64,000 nucleotides of DNA from positions 20,429 through 84,428 of the forward strand of contig QCHA01000004.1 of NCBI GenBank assembly GCA_003279685.1. Reading direction: 5' to 3'. The number at the start of each line of letters is the position of its first letter. Position 1 is the stretch's first letter. The stretch comes from Pelagibacteraceae bacterium AG-390-L03 (lineage in GTDB: Bacteria; Pseudomonadota; Alphaproteobacteria; Pelagibacterales; Pelagibacteraceae). Shown one piece after another: positions 34,702-42,454 of the stretch. The translations under genes and the position numbers were made by a program. The notes beneath the pieces are model-generated. The model did not search any database. It saw only the letters and a program-made list of their open reading frames with translations, and had not been told where the DNA came from.

Positions 34702-34847
34702 TGGATGAGCAATTAAGAATTATACTTATTATAATAGTTTCTGTATCTATTTTTGGATTATTAGTTTTTGTATTTGTTAAAAACTATGTGAGACAAAAGA
34801 TTAATAATTTAGTTGAAGAGGAAAAAAAAGAAAAAAAACTAAAGTAG
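34701..34847 (+). CDS. 48-residue membrane protein, hypothetical
   Basis: ATG at 34701 overlaps the TAA of the cysQ-like gene (TAATG), giving 48 residues: one hydrophobic helix (IILIIIVSVSIFGLLVFVFV) and a Lys/Glu tail (VEEEKKEKKLK). A single-pass protein with the charged tail inside. It ends overlapping the convergent recX gene by 9 bases. Translational coupling supports it. Family not recognised. Confidence 0.6.
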   Translation: MDEQLRIILIIIVSVSIFGLLVFVFVKNYVRQKINNLVEEEKKEKKLK

Positions 34848-35402
34848 ATTAATTATTTTAAGATATTCATCTTTTTCTATATCCATTACTTTTCTTGACG
34901 TCTCAAAATCAAAACCATTTCTTGCTAATAAAGATATGTCTTTTTTATAAAATAGAGTTCTATTGTCCTCAGTTCTAGCTGGACCTATTCGTTTTTTCTT
35001 ACAAATTTTTATAGCAGAAAAAAAATCTTGGTCAGAGTTATCTTCTTTTATTTTATTAACTGTATCTTTAATAAACGCATCATGAATTCCTTTTCCTATT
35101 AAATAGTTTCTAATTTTATTTATAGAGTTCCCTCGTTGAATCATACTTTTTGCTTTGCTTTGAGAATAAAATTGATCATTGATAAATTTATTCTTTTCTA
35201 AATCAGACAAAACAATATCGATCAATTTATTGACGTCTTTTTTTCTCACATCAGAAGAGGAAAGCTTCATGTATTTCTTAAGTAAATAGGTTTTTAGTTG
35301 TTGTTTTGAAGGAGCATATTTTTCAACATAAGCAAATGCAAAATTTCTCATCTCCTCAACAGTTACCTGGAGTGTTTTTTTTCTATTTCTTATAGGAATC
35401 AT
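34839..35402 (-). CDS. recX: RecX-family regulatory protein
   Basis: A 187-residue three-helix-repeat protein. It has ALTYVEKYAPSKQQLK-like repeats (AFAYVEKYAPSKQQLKTYL) followed by DVNKLIDIVLSDLEKNKFINDQFYSQSKAKSMIQRGNSINKI, the RecX tandem helix pattern. RecX modulates RecA filaments. No recA is nearby. Divergence is high, so assignment is by pattern. 26 bases from a divergent membrane protein gene. Confidence 0.82.
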   Translation of the reverse strand: MIPIRNRKKTLQVTVEEMRNFAFAYVEKYAPSKQQLKTYLLKKYMKLSSSDVRKKDVNKLIDIVLSDLEKNKFINDQFYSQSKAKSMIQRGNSINKIRNYLIGKGIHDAFIKDTVNKIKEDNSDQDFFSAIKICKKKRIGPARTEDNRTLFYKKDISLLARNGFDFETSRKVMDIEKDEYLKIINLL

Positions 35403-35428
35403 GCTTAGATTTTATATAATATATTTAA

Positions 35429-35902
35429 ATGATCGAACAAATTTATACTTATTTTTCTATTGAAACACTTTATATGTGGATCAATATAGGTGTATTACCA
35501 TTTTGGTTTATACTAATCTTTTTTCCACAATCTCATCTAGGTAGAATTTTTGTAGCCTCAATATTTCCAATATTTATTTTAAGTGGTGTTTATATTTTTG
35601 TTTTATATAAATCTTATTTAATTGGTTATGATTTTGTTGGTAATTTTACTTTATACCTGGGATTAGATGAGCTTTCTAGATTGTTTGAAGACCATTTATA
35701 TTTAATGCTTTTTTGGACACACTTCATTGCTATCAATTTATTTATAGGTGGATGGATAGTAAAAGACTCTCAAAAATTTTATATTAATAAAATTTTAGTA
35801 TCGATCCCATTAATAATCACCTATTTAATAGGACCAATTGGTTTATTCATTTATTGGATCATCAGAATTTTCTATGCCAAAAGAATGAGTCTTTATGAGT
35901 GA
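35429..35902 (+). CDS. ABA4-like (DUF4281) membrane protein
   Basis: A 157-residue membrane protein with four helices. The pattern LMLFWTHFIAINLFIGGWIVKDSQK and ITYLIGPIGLFIYWIIR (W-H...LF-G-W...D, then GP-GL..Y...R) matches the DUF4281/ABA4-like group, named for a plant gene needed for neoxanthin synthesis. Its role in bacteria is not known. It overlaps the next gene by 8 bases. Confidence 0.75.
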   Translation: MIEQIYTYFSIETLYMWINIGVLPFWFILIFFPQSHLGRIFVASIFPIFILSGVYIFVLYKSYLIGYDFVGNFTLYLGLDELSRLFEDHLYLMLFWTHFIAINLFIGGWIVKDSQKFYINKILVSIPLIITYLIGPIGLFIYWIIRIFYAKRMSLYE

Positions 35903-36482
35903 TCATATAGATTTTTATTTTGATATAATTAGTGCTTATTCTTACATTGCTCACAAAAAGATTGAAAAAATTAAAGATAATCAAAAAATTGTTTTTAACT
36001 ATAAACCTATATTTTTAGGCGGTCTTCACAACCTTGCAGGGATAAGTGCACCCGCTTTTAATAAATATAAAATGAAAAATATGCAAAATGATTGTGAGCT
36101 TGTATCAAAAAAAAACAATATATCCTTTTCATGGAATTCTAAATTTCCAATCAATTCTCTTTATTTGATGAGAGGCTATTTATGCGTATCTGATGATCAA
36201 AAAAATAACTATCTAAATACTTTTTTTGAAGCTTATTGGAAAGATAATTTAGATTTATCAAATAATGAGGAAATCTTTCAGTTATTAGATACTTTAAATA
36301 TAGATAATGAAAAATTCTTAAATGGGATTAAAGAACAATCAATTAAAGATGCGCTAAAAGATGCAACCAACGAAGCGTTTAAAAAAGAAGTTTTTGGTGC
36401 ACCAACATTTATTGTAAATAATAAAATTTTTTGGGGACAAGATCGACTTGAATATGCTGTTGAAGAATTAAACTTTAATTAG
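35895..36482 (+). CDS. DsbA-family / 2-hydroxychromene-2-carboxylate isomerase-like protein
   Basis: A 195-residue thioredoxin-fold protein of the GST-kappa/HCCA isomerase group: it opens IDFYFDIISAYSYIAHKKIE (Ser-based active site in place of CxxC) and ends FGAPTFIVNNKIFWGQDRLEYA, the cis-proline region. Glutathione-dependent isomerisation of aromatic breakdown products is the family activity; the actual substrate here is unknown. Overlaps the ABA4-like gene start and the rhodanese gene end. Confidence 0.87.
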   Translation: MSDHIDFYFDIISAYSYIAHKKIEKIKDNQKIVFNYKPIFLGGLHNLAGISAPAFNKYKMKNMQNDCELVSKKNNISFSWNSKFPINSLYLMRGYLCVSDDQKNNYLNTFFEAYWKDNLDLSNNEEIFQLLDTLNIDNEKFLNGIKEQSIKDALKDATNEAFKKEVFGAPTFIVNNKIFWGQDRLEYAVEELNFN

Positions 36483-36862
36483 ATTATTTTAAATTTACTC
36501 TGGCTGATTGCACCGAAACCACCCTCAATGTGTGATACCTTTTCATATCCCATACTATGCAATGCTTTAACTGCTAAAGCAGATCTTACACCACCCGCAC
36601 AAAATAAAACCATTTCTTTATTTTGATCAAGTTTACCTTGTTGAAAAAAAGCACTATTAGGATCTAAAAAAATTTCCATCATTCCTCTAGAAATATGTAC
36701 TGAATTTTCTACACTTCCAGTATTTTCTAATTCACGAGCTTCTCTTATATCAATTAAATTACAATTATTTTCTTCAACCATCTTGAAAGCTTCATCTGCA
36801 TTAATAGTTTTTATTTCTTGCATTGCTTCTGAGACTAGTGTTTGGATTGATTTAACTGTCAT
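36479..36862 (-). CDS. Rhodanese-domain sulfurtransferase
   Basis: A 127-residue single rhodanese domain. The catalytic Cys is in MVLFCAGGVRSALA and NLIDIREARELENTGSVENSVHIS is the CH2A motif. It transfers persulfide sulfur, or has a signalling role, in the cytoplasm. No signal peptide. It is convergent with the DsbA-family gene (4-base overlap) and divergent from the peroxiredoxin gene by 46 bases. Confidence 0.9.
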   Translation of the reverse strand: MTVKSIQTLVSEAMQEIKTINADEAFKMVEENNCNLIDIREARELENTGSVENSVHISRGMMEIFLDPNSAFFQQGKLDQNKEMVLFCAGGVRSALAVKALHSMGYEKVSHIEGGFGAISQSKFKII

Positions 36863-36908
36863 AAATGTGTTTAAAACTACCTTAAAAATATTATATTACT
36901 AGAAAATT

Positions 36909-37373
36909 ATGTTAAAAATTAATACTAAAGCTCCTAATTTTATACTGCCATCAACCTCAAATCAAAAATATTCATTAAAAGACTCACTTGGAAAATATGT
37001 TGTCATCTATTTTTATCCAAAGGATGATACGCCAGGGTGCACTATTGAGACTAATGATTTTAATAAATCACTATCAAAATTTAAAAAATTAGATTGTGAA
37101 GTTTATGGAATTTCAAAAGATAATATAAAAAGTCATGATAAATTTAGAGAAAAATATAAGATAAAATTTGATTTATTAGCCGATGAAGAGTTAACAGTCC
37201 TTAAGAAGTATAAGGTCTGGGGTAAAAAAAAATTTATGGGTAGGGAATTTATGGGTATTATCAGATCTACGTTTTTAATAGATAAAAAAGGTAAAATTAT
37301 AAAGATTTGGGAAAATGTTAAAGTTAAAGACCATTCAAAAGAAGTTTTAGAAACACTTAAAAGTATTCCATAA
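36909..37373 (+). CDS. bcp: Peroxiredoxin (BCP/PrxQ family), resolving Cys absent
   Basis: A 154-residue peroxiredoxin. The peroxidatic Cys is in PKDDTPGCTIETNDF. The resolving Cys of the two-Cys forms, five residues later (GCTxExC), is Asn here, so it may be a one-Cys enzyme or use Cys near LDCEVYG. It reduces peroxides with thiol donors. Downstream is a bidirectional hairpin. Confidence 0.9.
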   Translation: MLKINTKAPNFILPSTSNQKYSLKDSLGKYVVIYFYPKDDTPGCTIETNDFNKSLSKFKKLDCEVYGISKDNIKSHDKFREKYKIKFDLLADEELTVLKKYKVWGKKKFMGREFMGIIRSTFLIDKKGKIIKIWENVKVKDHSKEVLETLKSIP

Positions 37374-37378
37374 AATAA

Positions 37379-37406
37379 AAAGGCCCCTTATTTCTAGGGG
37401 ACCTTT
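37379..37406. terminator. Bidirectional hairpin terminator between bcp and amt1
   Basis: AAAGGCCCCT and AGGGGACCTTT pair with one bulged A around a TATTTCT loop. On the reverse strand it is followed by TTTTTATTTT, a good intrinsic terminator for amt1; on the forward strand it is followed by a shorter TTTAAAT for bcp. Confidence 0.85.
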
Positions 37407-37418
37407 AAATGTTATATA

Positions 37419-37428
37419 GAGAGATAAT
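37419..37428 (-). promoter_or_regulatory. Antisense element in amt1 3' UTR, complementary to its own ribosome-binding region
   Basis: On the amt1 transcript this reads AUUAUCUCUC. It is the exact reverse complement of GAGAGAUAAU at 38733-38724, which covers the end of the amt1 Shine-Dalgarno and the AU of its AUG. It lies 5 bases after the stop and inside a weak stem-loop (UUAU, CUCUCUAU loop, AUAA). Confidence 0.55.
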
Positions 37429-37432
37429 TTTT

Positions 37433-38725
37433 TTAATCTCTGATTGCGTATGCTTTTACACCTACTTCAGCAACATCAGTTCCAAGTTTTTCAGCTTGAG
37501 CACTAATTCTTAAACCAATAGTTTCTTTGAGTGCTCTGAAAACTACGTAAGAAAGTACAAAACTAAATACACATACAGCTAGAACACCTGTAAACTGAGT
37601 TCCAAATGTTGTGTCTGGATTTGAAATTGGAACTACCAATGTTCCAAATATACCAGCGAACATGTGAACTGGAATAGCACCAACGACATCATCTATGTGT
37701 TTAGATTCTAAAAACTTAGTTCCAAAGTACATAATAATAGCTCCAATTGAACCAATTACCATTGCAAGAATTGGACTAGGGTTTAATGGTTCGGCAGTTA
37801 TTGCAACTAGACCTGCTAAAGCACCGTTTAACATCATTATGATATCTGTTTTACCACCAATTAATCTAGTGACTATAGCTGCAGTTACTGTTCCAGCTGC
37901 ACCAGCTAAGTGGGTGTTAACTGCAATTTTACTAATTGCTGTAACATCATCAAAAGTTCCAACTGCTAATTGACTAAAACCATTAAAACCAAACCAACCA
38001 AACCATAATAAAAAAGTTCCAAGTGTAACTAAAGGAATACTAGACGCTGCAAAAGGAACTAAAGATTTAGTCTCACCTCTTTTTCCAAACCTACCAGCTC
38101 TTGCACCTAAAACTATTACGCCAGCTAAAGCAGCAGCGCCACCACAAGCATGGACTAAAGTTGATCCTGCAAAATCAGAAAAACCAGCGGTTGCTAACCA
38201 GCCACCACCCCACTGCCAACCCATAGAGATTGGGTAAATAAATGCAGCCATTATTGCAGAGAAAATAAAAAATGGCCAAATTTTAATTCTTTCTGCAACA
38301 GCACCTGATACAATTGATACAGTCGCGCAAACAAACATCGCTTGATAGAACCAATCTGAATAATCAGAGTATCCAGTTCCTATTTGAGATGAATCGCTCC
38401 AAATTGAAAATGATCCTACGTAACCACCTTCAGGTATTCCATATGCAAGATTATATCCGCATAAAAAAAATACAATTGATGCTATAGCAAATTTACCAAT
38501 ATTCTTTGCTGCAATTGTTGATACACTCTTTGTGGTAACCAAACCACATTCAAGCATGCAAAATCCTGCAGCCATAAATGCTACTAATACACCACCTAAA
38601 TAAAAGCCAAGCGTGTTGAATATATATTGTCCTTCAGCTGATATAGTTGTTTCTGCAGAAGCTAAGCCTGTAATGCTAAGAAAGATTACAAGACTGAGTA
38701 TTATTTTTTTAAATAAATTAATCAT
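37433..38725 (-). CDS. amt: Ammonium transporter (Amt family), copy 1
   Basis: A 430-residue Amt channel with a signal-like N-terminus (SITGLASAETTIS) and eleven helices. Landmarks: DFAGSTLVHACGGAAALAGVI, which holds the pore His pair's first residue, and PAHxFAG-type DDVVGAIPVHMFAGIFG with the second. It imports ammonium across the inner membrane. The ribosome-binding site AAGGAGAG is strong. Its paralogue lies directly upstream on the same strand and aligns end to end, and both end in AYAIRD. Confidence 0.95.
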   Translation of the reverse strand: MINLFKKIILSLVIFLSITGLASAETTISAEGQYIFNTLGFYLGGVLVAFMAAGFCMLECGLVTTKSVSTIAAKNIGKFAIASIVFFLCGYNLAYGIPEGGYVGSFSIWSDSSQIGTGYSDYSDWFYQAMFVCATVSIVSGAVAERIKIWPFFIFSAIMAAFIYPISMGWQWGGGWLATAGFSDFAGSTLVHACGGAAALAGVIVLGARAGRFGKRGETKSLVPFAASSIPLVTLGTFLLWFGWFGFNGFSQLAVGTFDDVTAISKIAVNTHLAGAAGTVTAAIVTRLIGGKTDIIMMLNGALAGLVAITAEPLNPSPILAMVIGSIGAIIMYFGTKFLESKHIDDVVGAIPVHMFAGIFGTLVVPISNPDTTFGTQFTGVLAVCVFSFVLSYVVFRALKETIGLRISAQAEKLGTDVAEVGVKAYAIRD

Positions 38726-38823
38726 TATCTCTCCTTGTTATGGAAGATCTTTTATTAAAGTTTTTTTGTTTAAGAATTGCTGATTAATCAAAAGAGTTAT
38801 GACAATAGAGCATGAGTATAAAA

Positions 38824-38847
38824 AAAGGCCCCTAAAAAGGGGCCTTT
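38824..38847 (-). terminator. Intrinsic terminator after amt2
   Basis: A perfect 9-bp stem AAAGGCCCC/GGGGCCTTT with a 6-base loop, followed on the reverse strand by a run of T. A near copy of the amt1 terminator at 37379-37406. Confidence 0.92.
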
Positions 38848-38945
38848 CACTAACTATAAGAGAGAGAGATAGTTATTCTGTTATTTAAGAGGCCCTCCAA
38901 TGAGATAACGATATGGAGATCGAAGAGCCTCTTTATTGCATGCAA
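38824..38945 (-). ncRNA. Candidate structured 3' UTR RNA of amt2 (three stem-loops with CUCUCU loop)
   Basis: Between the amt2 stop and its terminator the reverse-strand RNA forms three hairpins in a row. The first (38933-38887) pairs AAGAGGC with GCCTCTT and, inside, TGGAG with CTCCA. The second (38875-38851) is a perfect 7-bp stem TAACTAT/ATAGTTA holding an 11-base pyrimidine loop CTCTCTCTCTT. The third is the terminator. Three stem-loops with a single-stranded CU loop facing a U-tailed terminator is the plan of many bacterial small RNAs released from 3' UTRs. The loop can pair with GAGAG-type ribosome-binding sites such as that of amt1 (and aprB). No protein ORF fits the 122 bases. Confidence 0.5.
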
Positions 38946-40247
38946 TTAGTCTCTTATTGCGTAAGCAATTACACCTGTTTCGGTAACGTCCGTACCTTTA
39001 GTTTCAGCTTCTTTACTTAATCTAATACCAAAGAGACTTTTCATTATCGACCATACAATGTAAGACACTGCAAACACAAAAATGTTAACTGCAAGTACAC
39101 CAATTAACTGGGCACTGAATGTTGCATCAGTATTAGTTAATGGAACTGCTAGTGTACCCCAAACTCCAGCAAATAAGTGTGCTGGAATTGCACCTACAAC
39201 ATCATCAAGTTTAAAACTAAATAATAATTTAGTTCCAAATACAACGATCAATCCACCTATTGCACCTATTAAGATAGCTGCAAATGGTGATGGTGCTAAA
39301 GGTTCAGCGGTGATAGCTACCAAGCCACCAATTGCTCCGTTTAACATTTGAATCACATCTGTCTTTCCATACATTAATCTTGTAATTGTGGCTGCTGCTA
39401 ATACACCGCCACAAGCAGCAAGATTTGTATTGATAAATATTGTAGAGATCGCAACTGCATCATCAAAAGTACCTAATGCTAATTGAGAACCACCATTAAA
39501 TCCAAACCAACCTAACCATAGAATAAATACACCTATTGTTACTAATGGAATTGAAGAAGCTGCAAAAGGTTTTAAAGCTTTCGGATTTCCTGCAGAGTCA
39601 AATCTTCCATTTCTAGCACCTAACAAAATAATACCTGCTAATGCAGCTGCACCACCTGTTGAGTGAACTAATGTTGAGCCAGCAAAGTCAGAGAAACCAA
39701 GTTCAGCTAACCAGCCTCCACCCCATTGCCAACCCATTACGATTGGATAAATCACTCCAGCTAAAATAGCTGCAAATAAGAAGAATGGCCATAACTTGAT
39801 TCTTTCAGCCATAGCACCTGAGCAAATTGAAACTGTTGTCGCACAGAATACCATTTGGAAAAACCAATCAGAACCATCGGCATAACCAGTATCAATTGCA
39901 CTTGCATCTGACCAAGGTGTGAATGAACCAATATATCCACCTTCTGGAATACCATAAGCTAAGTTGTAACCAACTAGCCAAAACATAATTCCAGCAATTG
40001 CATAAAGACCAATATTCTTTGCACAAATTACTGAAACACTTTTTGAAGTTACCATACCAGATTCTAGCATTGCAAAACCTGCCGCCATAAACATGACAAG
40101 GAAACCGCAAATTAAAAATAATAGAGTATTAAAAATAAACCCCACTTCAGCAGACACTGTTGTCTCTGCCATACCCGCACTACTCATGTTCAATAATAAA
40201 ATTAAACTAATAAGTGGTGTTGATATTCTCTTTATTAATTTAGTCAT
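38946..40247 (-). CDS. amt: Ammonium transporter (Amt family), copy 2
   Basis: A 433-residue Amt channel with a signal-like N-terminus (LNMSSAGMAETTVS) and eleven helices, close in sequence to the copy downstream. DFAGSTLVHSTGGAAALAGII and DDVVGAIPAHLFAGVWG carry the pore histidines. The ribosome-binding site AACAGGAGGTC is the strongest in the region, so high expression is expected. An inverted repeat and a long hairpin precede it. Tandem amt copies point to duplication. Confidence 0.95.
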   Translation of the reverse strand: MTKLIKRISTPLISLILLLNMSSAGMAETTVSAEVGFIFNTLLFLICGFLVMFMAAGFAMLESGMVTSKSVSVICAKNIGLYAIAGIMFWLVGYNLAYGIPEGGYIGSFTPWSDASAIDTGYADGSDWFFQMVFCATTVSICSGAMAERIKLWPFFLFAAILAGVIYPIVMGWQWGGGWLAELGFSDFAGSTLVHSTGGAAALAGIILLGARNGRFDSAGNPKALKPFAASSIPLVTIGVFILWLGWFGFNGGSQLALGTFDDAVAISTIFINTNLAACGGVLAAATITRLMYGKTDVIQMLNGAIGGLVAITAEPLAPSPFAAILIGAIGGLIVVFGTKLLFSFKLDDVVGAIPAHLFAGVWGTLAVPLTNTDATFSAQLIGVLAVNIFVFAVSYIVWSIMKSLFGIRLSKEAETKGTDVTETGVIAYAIRD

Positions 40248-40320
40248 AAGACCTCCTGTTAAGTTTATGTCTTATAATTTTATTAATTTTAAAAACTAAC
40301 GCTGATTAGGAAAAATTGCT

Positions 40321-40335
40321 ATGCAGTATTTGCAT
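40321..40335. promoter_or_regulatory. Inverted repeat ATGCA-N5-TGCAT upstream of amt2
   Basis: ATGCAGTATTTGCAT is a 5-5-5 inverted repeat about 75 bases before the amt2 ATG, a spacing suited to an activator site. The TGCA half-sites and 5-base spacer resemble NtrC/NtrX-type nitrogen sites (TGCA..N5..TGCA); this is only a resemblance. The RNA hairpin at 40341-40378 lies next to it. Confidence 0.4.
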
Positions 40336-40340
40336 ATAGT

Positions 40341-40378
40341 AACAGCCCTAAACATGTTTTGAAAACGTTAGGGCTGTT
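40341..40378 (-). terminator. Strong hairpin after the HU gene
   Basis: AACAGCCCTAA and TTAGGGCTGTT form a perfect 11-bp stem, with a GTTTT/AAAAC helix inside the loop. It lies 11 bases after the HU gene stop and just before the amt2 promoter region. It lacks a U-run after the stem on the reverse strand, so it may end or stabilise the HU transcript rather than act as a classic terminator. Confidence 0.6.
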
Positions 40379-40388
40379 AAAAAAATAA

Positions 40389-40664
40389 TTATTTATTGAA
40401 TACTTCTTTTAAAGCTTTAGCAGGTAAGAATTTTACTTTTTGAGAAGCAGCGATTTGAATTTGTTCACCTGTTCTCGGGTTTCTTCCAACTCTAGCTTTT
40501 CTCTTTGCTACTTTGTAAGTACCAAATCCAGCGATTTTAACTGAATCATCACCTTTTAGTGCATCTAAAATAGTGTTGGTAATTGTATCAAATGTTCTTT
40601 CAGCATCGGCTTTGCTCAAACTTAAAGAGCCTGAAAGTTGTGCAATTAGTTGTTTTTTGTTCAT
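40389..40664 (-). CDS. hup: HU family DNA-binding protein
   Basis: A 91-residue histone-like protein. The beta-arm RVGRNPRTGE and the start MNKKQLIAQLSGSLSLSKADAE are typical. It dimerises and bends DNA. A CGGAG ribosome-binding site precedes it. The 157 bases upstream hold its promoter (TATGAT near 40690) and a small IR (ACATA-N3-TATGT, 40750-40762); no gene is seen there. Confidence 0.95.
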   Translation of the reverse strand: MNKKQLIAQLSGSLSLSKADAERTFDTITNTILDALKGDDSVKIAGFGTYKVAKRKARVGRNPRTGEQIQIAASQKVKFLPAKALKEVFNK

Positions 40665-40821
40665 TTTAGCTCCGGTTATGTTGGTTAATTATCATACTTG
40701 TCATAAACGTTGATAAATCAAGCTTTTTTTTAGTGTCTAATTTTATTTTACATACAATATGTAGTTGTAGCTTAAATAAGTATTGATTTTACTTATTTTT
40801 TTAACGATTTAAAAAATAAAA

Positions 40822-41934
40822 TTAATTAAATAAACCAAGGTCTTTTAAGTCATTAAAGGTTGTAAAAAACATTAATGATAACAACAAAAAGAGTCCGATT
40901 CGAAAAAAACCTTCTTGAACTTTTTGAGATAGAGGACGTCCTAAAAATTTTTCAAATGCATAAAACATCAAGTGACCACCATCTAACATTGGTATTGGGA
41001 ACAAGTTAATTAAACCAAGGCTTATTGAAATGTAAGCCATTATAGAAATAAATGGTAAAATTCCAATTTCAGCTACCTGGCCAGTTATTTTGGCAATTCT
41101 AATTGGCCCTCCTAATTGAGAACTATCACCTGTACCTATTAACATACTACCAATATATTTAAGAGATGATGTGCTTACAAAATAAACTTCTTTTACTGAA
41201 TGAATTAAGGCTTGTGCAGGTCCTAGTTTTACATGATTAATTTCATTATTATAAGCACCAAGTTTAATACCAACCATTCTTTTATTAATTTTGTTACCTA
41301 AATTATCATCACTTAAAACTATATTGGGTTTAATTTTAAGTAAGTATTCTTGATTAAATCTTTCAACTTTAAAAATAATAACGTCTCCTGTTGAAGTGGT
41401 GATAAACTTTGAAACATCCATGATGCTTTCAACTTTATTATTATTGATTTCTAAAATAACATCATTATCTTTAAGTCCCCCAATCATAGCAGGGCTATCT
41501 TTTTGAACTTCATTAATAACCGCAGGAGTAAAATCTTTTCCAATAAAAGTATATATTGAGAAAAAAATAACTATAGCTAGTAAAAAGTTTGCTAATGGTC
41601 CACCAAATACAATTAAAGTTCGCTGATACAAAGGTTTAATTACAAACAGTTTTTCTTGATCCTCTGTTTTGTATTGTTTTAAAATTTTTTCATGATCTGC
41701 TTGTGAAAAAACATTTCTATCACCGAAAAATTTTACGTATCCCCCAAGTGGTATCCAGCATATTTTCCATCTGGTTCCAAATTTATCATTCCAACCAAAT
41801 ATTTCTTTACCAAATCCTATAGAAAAATCGGTAACTCCTACTCCATATTTTCTTGCAAAATAATAATGTCCATATTCATGAATAAATACAACAACTAAAA
41901 TTAATATTATAAATGGAATTATATAAGTGAGCAT
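40822..41934 (-). CDS. rseP: Site-2 zinc metalloprotease RseP
   Basis: A 370-residue intramembrane protease with four helices. HEYGHYYFARKYGV is the HExxH zinc motif in the first helix, a PDZ domain lies about residues 120-220 (INEVQKDSPAMIGGLKDNDVILEINN), and PIPMLDGGHLM holds the third metal-binding Asp (LDG). It cleaves membrane-bound anti-sigma factors or other single-pass proteins. Start at 41934 is at the window's usual short spacing, 6 bases from the ytoQ stop. Confidence 0.95.
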   Translation of the reverse strand: MLTYIIPFIILILVVVFIHEYGHYYFARKYGVGVTDFSIGFGKEIFGWNDKFGTRWKICWIPLGGYVKFFGDRNVFSQADHEKILKQYKTEDQEKLFVIKPLYQRTLIVFGGPLANFLLAIVIFFSIYTFIGKDFTPAVINEVQKDSPAMIGGLKDNDVILEINNNKVESIMDVSKFITTSTGDVIIFKVERFNQEYLLKIKPNIVLSDDNLGNKINKRMVGIKLGAYNNEINHVKLGPAQALIHSVKEVYFVSTSSLKYIGSMLIGTGDSSQLGGPIRIAKITGQVAEIGILPFISIMAYISISLGLINLFPIPMLDGGHLMFYAFEKFLGRPLSQKVQEGFFRIGLFLLLSLMFFTTFNDLKDLGLFN

Positions 41935-41940
41935 AAAATT

Positions 41941-42390
41941 TTATTTTAATGAACCTTTTAAAACATATTTTAATATACGAACTGCTTGTTTTTGATCAGA
42001 TGCAACAGCGGCGGCGGCGGCATCAAGCTCTTTAAGTGCATGCTGATGATCATGACTATGAATCACAATTATCGATTTACTAAGAGCTGCAGCATAACCC
42101 GCATCAAAAGCTGCATTCCATTGTTTGTATTTTTCACCAAATTTAACAATTACTATATCGCTATCTTGAATAGATTTTTTTGTTCTAATTGAATTAATAT
42201 TAGCTCCTTTTCTATCTTTCCAAAAATTTTTTTCTTCTTCTCCTAAAATCTCTACACCACAATTATCAGAAGACTCATGATCAGTTACAGGGGACATAAA
42301 TTTAATATCGAGTTTTTCTTTTTCACAAAGCTCAATAATTTCTTCTCGCCAACTACTGTGAATTTCACCAGCCAAATATACCTTAAGCAT
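41941..42390 (-). CDS. YtoQ family protein
   Basis: A 149-residue soluble protein matching the YtoQ family: start KVYLAGEIHSSWREEIIELCE, the middle LEILGEEEKNFWKDRKGANINSIRTK-type segment, and KYKQWNAAFDAGYAAALSKSIIVIHSHDHQHALKELDAAAAAVA. The TIR/nucleoside deoxyribosyltransferase-like fold is suggested (DIVIVKFGEKYKQWNAAFDAG). Function not established. Six bases before rseP on the same strand. Confidence 0.85.
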   Translation of the reverse strand: MLKVYLAGEIHSSWREEIIELCEKEKLDIKFMSPVTDHESSDNCGVEILGEEEKNFWKDRKGANINSIRTKKSIQDSDIVIVKFGEKYKQWNAAFDAGYAAALSKSIIVIHSHDHQHALKELDAAAAAVASDQKQAVRILKYVLKGSLK

Positions 42391-42454
42391 TTCCTCTCCT
42401 GTTTGTTTTTACTTCACTTTAATTAGATCGTTTTTTTTAATTATCAAATATATA

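Noticed and set aside
38851..38875. GAGAGAGAG tract as a simple repeat
   Set aside because: It sits exactly in the loop of a perfect 7-bp stem, so a structural reading is more likely than slippage repeat.
39761..40110. Two reverse frames (64 and 72 residues) within amt2
   Set aside because: Other-frame shadows of the transporter; Cys/Trp-rich nonsense composition.
40321..40335. Sigma-54 promoter for amt2
   Set aside because: No TGGC-N8-TTGC element is present near the site.
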